From: Synchiropus splendidus | Lineage: Eukaryota > Chordata > Actinopteri > Syngnathiformes > Callionymidae | NCBI RefSeq assembly: GCF_027744825.2 | Contig: NW_026527054.1 | Coordinates: forward strand, 434,001-498,000 | Reading direction: 5' to 3' | DNA length: 64,000 nucleotides | Shown here: positions 58,201-64,000 of the stretch, in pieces | Numbering within the stretch: position 1 is the stretch's first letter | Layout: each line of letters begins with the position of its first letter | Notes under the pieces: generated by a model | Seen by the model: only the letters and a program-made list of their open reading frames with translations | Database searches by the model: none | Told to the model about the DNA's origin: nothing | Position numbers and translations under genes: made by a program

Positions 58201-61174
58201 CACAGTCGAAGACCACACGCAGCTTCCTCTTTTGGGGATGGTAAACACCGTGGTGTGGGACATACCATACTTCACCATCTTGACGGGTGCCTTGGCGTTT
58301 AGGAACTTCCACTGCAAATCCCTTGTTCAGCATGTCAGTCACAAAGCCTGTGTACTCCTGATGAAACACAGGATTCTTCTGAAACTTCCTTTTCAGTGCA
58401 AGAGCTCTTTGAGTGGCGACACTTCGATTGTTTGGCATAACAGTTTTCCTTTTCTTCGGTAGTCCTATGAAATAGTGACCATCTTTAAAGTGCAAAGACT
58501 TGCTCACACAGTCCATGAACTGCAGATCTTCTTGTGACATTTCCAATTTGTCGTTACCAGCTCGTTCAGGAAAATCTTGGCTAAACTGTTGTAACAGAAG
58601 TCGTTCCACACTCTCGATGGAGATACGATTTACAATGACTTGAGAATGTTCATCATCTTCTCTGCCGTCTGTGTGATCCATAAACGGGCCATTGACTATC
58701 CACCCGAGAGCTGTTTTGACGGCATAAGGTCCAAGGCCTCTGCTGTTAATCACTTGCCATGGTTCTAATGCCTTGTGCACATTGTTACCAATGAGAAGCC
58801 CCACTTCTGCCTCAATGTTTGGAAGTCTGACTTCATCAAGGTAAGACCATTTCTTTATGTCTTCTTGTGATGGAATGTTTTTCCGAGACACAGGAATTTC
58901 CTTCTGAGTGAAAACTCTGGGCAAATCAATGAAGTTGTTGGTGTTGATCCCACTCACTTCCAGGTCTGTAAGCATGTAGCTTTTCACATGAAGTTTAGGA
59001 CTCATAGTTTTCAACTCAAGCTCTGTGCGTCTACCTTGTAGGTTTAGTTCCTTTGCAAGTGCATCTGTACAAAATGTTGCAGAGCTTCCTGGATCCAGAA
59101 AAGCATAGGTTTCCACTACTTTACTGCCCTTCTTAGACTTCACTAGAACAGGTAAAATGGAAAGAATGCAGTCGGCACCCGCTCCAGTGTAGGCACTTGT
59201 TTCATTAATGGTTGCTTGTGGTGGTCCAGCTGTTTCATCCTTCACATCCACATCGTTCTTGGTTCTGTTGTTGAAGCTTTCTTGCTTATCAAAGTGCAAC
59301 ATACTTGGGTGCTTTTGTGCACATGCATGGCATGTCATTCTCCTTTTACAATCTTTGCTTACGTGACCTTTTAATAAGCATCCAAAACATAATCCTGCTT
59401 TCTTCAGAAATTCAAGTTTCTCCTTGTGGGGACGTTCTTGTAACTTTTCGCAATATTCAAGAGTGTGGTTTCTTTTGCAGAACAGACATGGCTTACAGAA
59501 GGCAATGTTAGACTGCACTGCAGTAACTCTTTGTTCTTGTACTTCAGAGTCATTGGTTTTAACTGTGGTTGCATGTATGGCAAACGTACTTCTCTTTCTT
59601 TGTTCATTCTTTGTTTTTTGCTTGATGTTAATACATCCTTTGTCTTTCCTTTCAACTGCTACGACGTCCATAAGGTCTCCGAATAGTGGATCCATGGCTA
59701 CTTTAGCTTGCTTGTCCACAAATCTCACCAGATCAGTAAACTTGGCACGATCTCCTCTGGTCTCTTGCATGTCATAGGCAACGGTTCTCCATTTCTCTCT
59801 CAACTTGTATGGCAACTTGGACAAAATCAGTCTCATGTTGGTGGGATTGTCCAACTCATCCATAAATGCCACATCCTGCATGGTATTTTGACAGCTCAGG
59901 AGAAACAATGCAAAGTTACTTAGAGCTTTGGTGTCTTCTGACTTGATTTGTGGCCATTTGAATGCCTTTTCCAGTAAGGCTGAAGCAATCTTAATTTCAT
60001 TTCCATAATGATCAGCGAGCAACTTCAAGGCCTCACGATATCCACGATGTGATGGCATGTGCATGCAACTCCTGACCAGATCTCTTGGATCACCCCTTGT
60101 GTATTGCTCCAGAAAGTATAGCTTGTCTGAATCAGAGTCAGTCCGAGAAGCAATGGTGTGTTCAAATGCTTTCACAAATGATCTGAATTCCAATGGATCA
60201 CCATGGAACAGTGGAACGTCTCTTTGTGGTAGACGAGACAGTTGTTGGTTTTTAACCAGCAGTTCAGTCATATCTGATTGTCGTTGCATCACCTTACAAA
60301 GTTCTTTCGTGTCCATCGCTTGATGTACTGGTGTTGCTTTGGGTGCAGGATTTGATCTGCGTTCTACATTTGCATTGTGAATAGCACCAACTGAATCACT
60401 CGATGAAGCAATTCCATCTGGACATTGTTCCTTTTTGGTGGACTTGTCAGCATCGCCATTATGCTCATATTGCTCGTAAACTTTCATCCTTGCTGTAGAA
60501 GCTGCCAACTCCATGTCGATTTCCAACCGTTTTTTGTCGGCCATTAACTGGGCTTCTTTCAATGCCAGTGCTTGTTTTTCCTTTAATGCGGCAGCTTTTG
60601 CAATGAGAGCTGCTCTGTTGGCCTCCTCTTTTAGTCGCGCCGAAGAAGCAGAAGATACGTATGATGTTCCACTGGATGAACGACGAGAGGATCTTCCTGA
60701 TCTGCGGCCTTGAGAGACATTTGAGACGCTGTCCATAGGAGTTACATCCTTTTGATGTGTTTTCACCAATTCCTGATGAAGTTTCGTTTCCTCAATCCAC
60801 TTTTTTGTTTTGTACATAAACTCTTGACAATGTGTCACTTTGGGGTGATACCAGTTTGTTTGGTCAGCCTCACCTTCCTCATCTTTCATGTACAGTTTCA
60901 CTGTTTCATTAGCTTCAGCAAATTCTTCATATAACTTTTCATAATCCATCATGACGTTTTCAATGTGTGTCAAGTTGTCATCATTTTCCATGAAACGTTC
61001 AATTTCATTCGATTTTTGGGTCAAGAGTCTCAATTTTGTTCTCCTTGTATTTATGAGGTGACGGAGCTTTTCCTCCAAGCCTCGCTCTGTGGGCAATGAT
61101 GAAATCCTGGGACCGCAATCGGTAGCCGCGATGTCATCGTCAGTGCGTGATTCTGCCATTGTCTTTTTCGACAT
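55220..61174 (-). CDS. BEL/Pao gag-pol polyprotein, 1984 aa
   Basis: One frame encodes all retrotransposon functions. The N-terminal third is gag-like with charged coiled-coil regions (residues 1-300) and a conserved capsid-like block (VPLFHGDPLEFRSFVKAFEH, near 345). Cys/His zinc knuckles follow (CFGCLLKGHVSKDC, then CHACAQKH, about 593-625). The aspartic protease motif is FLDPGSSATF near 691. Reverse transcriptase has MADIEAMYHQV near 1028 and the catalytic YIDD near 1110. RNase H has FSDASEVGYG near 1288 and WTDSTT near 1361. Integrase has HVGVDYFGPF near 1688, RSDNGTNF near 1751 and GIWERQIRS near 1800, followed by the C-terminal domain typical of the family (VPGDVVMIVDD). No stops or frameshifts interrupt it. 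Start ATG at 61174; Met6 is an alternative. Confidence 0.96.
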   Translation of the reverse strand: MSKKTMAESRTDDDIAATDCGPRISSLPTERGLEEKLRHLINTRRTKLRLLTQKSNEIERFMENDDNLTHIENVMMDYEKLYEEFAEANETVKLYMKDEEGEADQTNWYHPKVTHCQEFMYKTKKWIEETKLHQELVKTHQKDVTPMDSVSNVSQGRRSGRSSRRSSSGTSYVSSASSARLKEEANRAALIAKAAALKEKQALALKEAQLMADKKRLEIDMELAASTARMKVYEQYEHNGDADKSTKKEQCPDGIASSSDSVGAIHNANVERRSNPAPKATPVHQAMDTKELCKVMQRQSDMTELLVKNQQLSRLPQRDVPLFHGDPLEFRSFVKAFEHTIASRTDSDSDKLYFLEQYTRGDPRDLVRSCMHMPSHRGYREALKLLADHYGNEIKIASALLEKAFKWPQIKSEDTKALSNFALFLLSCQNTMQDVAFMDELDNPTNMRLILSKLPYKLREKWRTVAYDMQETRGDRAKFTDLVRFVDKQAKVAMDPLFGDLMDVVAVERKDKGCINIKQKTKNEQRKRSTFAIHATTVKTNDSEVQEQRVTAVQSNIAFCKPCLFCKRNHTLEYCEKLQERPHKEKLEFLKKAGLCFGCLLKGHVSKDCKRRMTCHACAQKHPSMLHFDKQESFNNRTKNDVDVKDETAGPPQATINETSAYTGAGADCILSILPVLVKSKKGSKVVETYAFLDPGSSATFCTDALAKELNLQGRRTELELKTMSPKLHVKSYMLTDLEVSGINTNNFIDLPRVFTQKEIPVSRKNIPSQEDIKKWSYLDEVRLPNIEAEVGLLIGNNVHKALEPWQVINSRGLGPYAVKTALGWIVNGPFMDHTDGREDDEHSQVIVNRISIESVERLLLQQFSQDFPERAGNDKLEMSQEDLQFMDCVSKSLHFKDGHYFIGLPKKRKTVMPNNRSVATQRALALKRKFQKNPVFHQEYTGFVTDMLNKGFAVEVPKRQGTRQDGEVWYVPHHGVYHPQKRKLRVVFDCAATYQGVSLNTELLQGPDFANSLVGVLTRFRKEQVALMADIEAMYHQVKVPEEDTDLMRFLWWPEGNIDSDLVEYKMTVHLFGATSSPSCANYALKRTAEDNRSRSSSEAVDTVLNNFYIDDCLKSTENMDQAITLYKDLKALCASGGFNLTKWTSNNRQFLASLPEGEKAKELRSVDLSREVLPTERALGVLWCPESDSFKFRINIKEKPLSRRGILSTVCSIYDPLGFLAPLSLKAKVLLQQLIREKLTWDETIPEMLAQKWYEWLNDLQLLSNFTVRRCMKPVEFGNIVAAQLHHFSDASEVGYGTVSYLRLIDHDSHVHCAFVLGKSRVAPLKQVTVPRLELTAAVVAVNMDKMLRQELQMDMQPSVFWTDSTTVLKYINNTTRRFKTFVANRITTIHELSKPTQWRYINTSTNPADCASRGLTAAKLMNHNDWIQGPSFLRDPEHLWPESFQQLEVDEKDEVKRSVVTNTIQAAEVTDSVNKLINYYSSWYKLRKAVAWILKIKTKLKQISKMRKETTLTTSQEQMKAYKLNMEKTSLSVEDLKEAEEEIIKFCQRQAFSDELHCLTKESYVKKGSPLYKLDPVVQDGLLRVGGRLSKFAMPAELVHPVIIPKDSHIATLILRDIHERIGHCGRNYMLSQLHQRFWIPTANSIVRKFLSRCVICKKVTARKMEQKMADLPEERLQSDKPPFSHVGVDYFGPFLVKRGRSTVKRYGVLFTCLASRAVHIEIAHTLDTDACINTIRRFMCRRGQVSVIRSDNGTNFVGAERELRDAIQHWNQAQIHDTLRQKGVKWIFNPPSGSHFGGIWERQIRSVRKILKSILKEQIIEDESLQTLMCEVEAIMNDRPITTASDNLNDLEALTPNHLLLLKRQPSLPPGLFIKEESYSRRRWKQVQYLANLFWKRWVREYLPCLQERQKWTKVSQNLVPGDVVMIVDDTAPRNSWVLGKVIQTMPDAKGLVRRVLVKTKSNIVERPVDKLCFVCETLS

Positions 61175-61360
61175 GACTCTTTAAATGTTCAGTTTTTGGA
61201 GTTACCGTGGTTCCCCACTGTCTTCTGGTTCGGTGAGTAACAGTGTAAAACTTTCTTTGCGAGTCACTCGAGCACAGCGCAGCAACGGTCCGTGTGGGCT
61301 CCGTCTAATTCCTCTTTTCTTAGCTTGTCAGAAGTTCGACGGACTAAGTTTTTGACTTAA
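61175..61360 (-). other. BEL 5' leader between LTR and gag
   Basis: 186 bp without a gene. In element orientation it starts TTAAGTCAAAAACTTAG. No TGG-starting primer-binding site is seen next to the LTR end, unlike many LTR elements. Confidence 0.5.
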
Positions 61361-61816
61361 TGTAATTGCAAACTCCAATAGTTTGTTACCTCTTTTCTTG
61401 AGAACGACGTTGGTTTCTGACTCGTTCCTCCTTTGTCCCGAGTATCCGTTCCGTTGTTCACTCCAGCACATCCGTAAGAATGCGTTTTCCCCGAGCTTCT
61501 CTCAGACGGGAATCAAAAGGCGTAAAAAACAAACTGAAGCTTGTGCCGTGGAAGTTGGTTCGTCTTTAATGAAAATAACGGTCTCAGGAACATCCAAAAG
61601 TCCAAACTTAACGGTCAAAAACTTATACGTCCATGTCGTTCTTCACACTCCAACGCACTTCAACCGAACAAAAGAACCTTGCGCATGCGCCGTTTTCTCT
61701 ATAAGACAATATGTGCCTTCAAATTAAAACACACATAAATATATAAAGTATTAAACCACAAAACAATTACCTAATTGTGTAAACAATATCAAGAAAAACT
61801 TACTTTGGCACTTACA
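61361..61816 (-). repeat. BEL/Pao 5' LTR
   Basis: 456 bp, identical to the copy at 54652-55107 at an offset of 6709 bp, with TG/CA ends. In element orientation it is the upstream LTR and should hold the active promoter. Confidence 0.95.
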
Positions 61817-61904
61817 AAACCAAACAGCAACCTCAAAACACAATCACCCGTGGTGCCTTTAAATAATCAGACTCCGAAGGGACCTTACTGTGGCTGAACT
61901 TCAT

Positions 61905-63520
61905 TCAGATCAGTCCACGACGTCTGTTGCCACCAGGTCCTTGTAGTTTTAGGAGTCTCACTATTTCAGACAGTAGCGCTTTATTTGTGATCTCCTTCCT
62001 GACGTTTTCTGTAACGATGATAATAATAATATATAAGACATATGCATCACAGCTGATTACTCATTGAAAAAAAAAAAGTTGTTAATCTTACCTTCGCGTA
62101 GATTTCTCGTCAACCGTCGATATCTACGTGCTTGACGTGCTTGAAGTGCTAGACGACGTTCAAGCGTACGCACTCGGCATTCAAGCTGTTGTTTTACAGT
62201 TGTTGTAGCATAGAATGCCAATTGGGTCTGTGATGGCTGCGATGGTGGAGTCTGGGGTCGGTTTTGGGGCGATGCGACAGAGCTCTCGGGGTCTGGAAGT
62301 AGAGTCCGGGGATGGTTGAGGGGTGATGTGCCGTAAGTCGCCGGCTGTGTCCGAGGCGCTGTCCGGAGGGTGTCTGAGGCCGCTGTTGGTGTTGGTGATG
62401 TTGACGGTGGTGGTGGTGGTGGAGGTGCGGGGTGGCCGGATGCTGACGGCGAGTCCACGGTAGGGAACGATCCAGATAGTAGACCCAGTGGAACCGTAGA
62501 AACCGGTGTCGATGTCTCCCACAAAGGCCAAGACCCAGGAGGGAGAGCTGGAACAGAATATCAGCAACAATACAAAATGTAAATACAATCTCGAAGCAAG
62601 ACGCCAGATAGCAGTTATTACCATATGAATATAAGCAGAGTAGTATGAAAATAAGCTGAATAAAATATGAAAAAATACGACCTACAGAAAAACACAATTA
62701 CGTAATCATATAACTGTGTAAAGCCAGGTTGTTTTCTCGCGATGACAATAATAAAACAAAATGTGTAGCATCCTTATCAATACTCATAGGAAAACCATCA
62801 TCACAACAGAAGCAAATAGTGAAGAGCAGTAAAAAAAAAAAAATAAATAAAATAAAATAAAATAAAATGAAAAAAAATATAATAATAATAATAATAATAA
62901 ATAGTAATTAAATAAATAATAAAATACAATAATGAATAAATGTAGGGATCTACTCAGGATCAACATTTAAAGCATAAAAAACAAATAGTAAATCACTAGT
63001 GTATACTGTCATTAAAGCACATTACAATTGGTAAAATCACGACCTCTAGTGACCGCTGTCGTTAAAGCATAGTATAAAATAGTAATCACGACCTCTAGTC
63101 GCCGCCGTCGTTAAAGCATAGTATAAAATAGTAATCACGACCTCTAGTGGCCGCCGTCGTTAAAGCATAGTGTAAAATAGTAATCACGACCTCTAGTGGC
63201 CGTCGTCGTTAAAGCATAGTATAAAATAGTAATCACGACCTCTAGTGGCCGCCGTCGTTAAAGCATAGTATAAAATAGTAATCACGACCTCTAGTGGCCG
63301 CCGTCGTTAAAGCATAGTATAAAATAGTAATCACGACCTCTAGTGGCCGCCGTCGTTAAAGCAAAGTGTGAAATAGTAATCGCGACCTCTAGTGGCCACC
63401 GTCGTTAAAGCATAGTAGTAAAATCACAATGACGCTTAGCAACAGTTACTCAAACACCTTCAATAGTAAAATGACACCGTCTAAAGCACATAGCTAGAAC
63501 ATAGACAAACCGCATTAGAG

Positions 63521-63592
<72 letters not shown>

Positions 63593-63888
63593 AGCAAACA
63601 TACAGCCATTCAACTGATACTGAATGGTGGAGATGTGTGTTGAAAAAAAATTGAGATTCACATCAACGTTGGAGAAGGCGATGAAGTGACAGGTAGAGGG
63701 CGCGATGTACTCGTTGTCTTTGTATCTGTTTTTTCACATGAAAAAATAAATAAATACATTTGTGAACGTAAACTATCACTCTAAAAATGTTTTTTCTCAC
63801 CTCCTATCAGTTGTGGTGTCTGGTGAGTGAACGGATCGCCGAGTGAACACACTACTCCTCCGACCTCTGACTGATCGTCTGTTTTCAT
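61905..63888 (-). CDS. Spliced three-exon gene, 215 codons, possible THAP-like protein
   Basis: Exon 1 is 63888-63801 (ATG, 88 nt), exon 2 is 62547-62092 (456 nt) and exon 3 is 62008-61905 (104 nt with TGA). Donors read GGAG|GTGAG and GAAG|GTAAG; acceptors read TTCTGTTCCAG| and ATCGTTACAG|. Both introns are phase 1 and the total of 648 nt keeps one frame. The product has an N-terminal segment containing VGGVVCSLGDPFTHQTPQ, a Pro/Ser/Thr-rich middle with a run of seven prolines, then a basic coiled coil (RTLERRLALQARQARRYRRL) that exon 3 prolongs (KALLSEIVRLLKL). A coil after a low-complexity stretch is common in THAP proteins; the DNA-binding domain itself is not in the window. It may start further upstream, since an acceptor-like pyrimidine-rich stretch ends in CAG at 63879. 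Host or Polinton ownership is undecided. Confidence 0.6.
62830..62940. repeat. A/T-rich simple-sequence tract
   Basis: Runs of A, AAAAT, AAT and AAATA units without internal order, about 110 bp. Low-complexity sequence only. Confidence 0.85.
62987..63425. repeat. 49-bp minisatellite, about nine copies
   Basis: The unit contains TCACGACCTCTAGTGGCCGC, then CGTCGTTAAAGCATAGTATAAAATAG. The first copy and the last are degenerate, the middle six or seven nearly identical. The CCTCTAGTGG core is common in dispersed repeats of fish genomes as I recall, which weakly supports the host guess. Confidence 0.9.
63524..63591. repeat. (AC)n microsatellite
   Basis: About 34 uninterrupted AC dinucleotides. 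Confidence 0.98.
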
Positions 63889-63967
63889 ACGCACAGACGT
63901 TGAATAAAACAAAAAAAACATAGGAAAGTTAAATATAAAGCACATCGACACAATGTGGTTAAAATAC

Positions 63968-63998
63968 TTTTTTTTTTTTTTTTTTTAATTTTTTTTTT
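63968..63998. repeat. Poly(T) tract at window end
   Basis: A run of 19 T followed by AA and a further T run. It could be a reverse-oriented poly(A) tail of a retroelement continuing beyond the window, or simple sequence. Confidence 0.7.
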
Positions 63999-64000
63999 AT

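Larger units (their letters stand above)
54652..61816 (-). mobile_element. BEL/Pao LTR retrotransposon, complete and recent
   Basis: A 7165-bp element in minus orientation. It has two 456-bp LTRs starting TG and ending CA that I find identical over their full length, flanked by the 5-bp direct repeat AAACC (54647-54651 and 61817-61821). Five-bp duplications and one large gag-pol frame are usual for BEL/Pao. A purine tract precedes the 3' LTR. The single gag-pol frame is uninterrupted. Identical LTRs mean insertion was recent on an evolutionary scale or that conversion has occurred. It interrupts the gap between the Polinton polymerase leader and the spliced gene to the right. Confidence 0.96.
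62548..63800 (-). other. Putative intron 1 of the three-exon gene
   Basis: 1253 bp with no credible coding sequence. It holds an A/T-rich low-complexity tract (about 62830-62940), a 49-bp minisatellite and an (AC)n microsatellite. Open frames here are short and composed of low-complexity sequence. Confidence 0.5.

Noticed and set aside
62057..62697. Single-exon genes in 62057-62524, 62181-62624 and 62194-62697
   Set aside because: The first starts with TTG and runs through a strong splice donor at 62091; the others are low-complexity Thr/Pro/His readings of the same exon in other frames.
61817..64000. Right terminal inverted repeat of the Polinton
   Set aside because: The reverse complement of the left terminus, and of the TATA-core units, was looked for and not found.
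42098..64000. tRNA or rRNA genes
   Set aside because: No cloverleaf-like or rRNA-like segment was recognised on either strand.

Overview
The window reads as animal nuclear DNA, most likely from an aquatic metazoan such as a fish. The reasons are spliceosomal exon borders, a long (AC)n tract, a BEL/Pao retrotransposon and a Polinton/Maverick of the adintovirus-like type. No species can be named from the sequence.

Positions 1-42097 are one uninterrupted tandem satellite. The monomer is about 188 bp and there are roughly 223 copies. It carries no genes. Groups of 3, 5, 7, 9, 11 and about 22 monomers are re-duplicated, giving nested higher-order repeats. Each typical monomer carries three short perfect palindromes.

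At 42098 the satellite stops inside a monomer and a Polinton begins with AG, the usual Polinton terminus. Its left end is a run of about 40-bp units, each holding a palindromic TATA-like core. Rightward genes follow: an unknown 233-aa protein, a protein with a Cys/His motif, a chromodomain integrase, a penton-like minor capsid gene, a small basic membrane-active-like protein, the double-jelly-roll major capsid protein and an adenain-like protease. A compact palindromic pair of polyadenylation signals separates these from the leftward genes: DNA polymerase B, packaging ATPase, a 113-aa protein with a hydrophobic tail and a conserved Polinton protein of unknown role. Together they form a virus-like set for replication, integration, capsid assembly, maturation and genome packaging. 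At least four genes carry a frameshift or stop: the Cys/His protein, the penton, the unknown conserved protein and the polymerase leader. The copy is therefore probably decaying, or the assembly has homopolymer errors.

A complete BEL/Pao element (54652-61816, minus strand) lies just upstream of the polymerase reading frame. It has two identical 456-bp LTRs, a 5-bp AAACC target duplication, a polypurine tract and one intact 1984-codon gag-pol frame, so the insertion is recent.

Beyond it, on the minus strand, the sequence supports a spliced three-exon gene (63888-61905) of 215 codons that no single open reading frame reveals. Its introns are in matching phase and the end resembles the coiled coil of THAP-type proteins. 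Without the BEL insert it would end only about 140 bp upstream of the polymerase leader, so it may be Polinton cargo or a flanking host gene. No inverted copy of the Polinton left end is found by 64000, so the right terminus is outside the window or lost. The last kilobase holds a 49-bp minisatellite, an (AC)n microsatellite and A/T-rich tracts.
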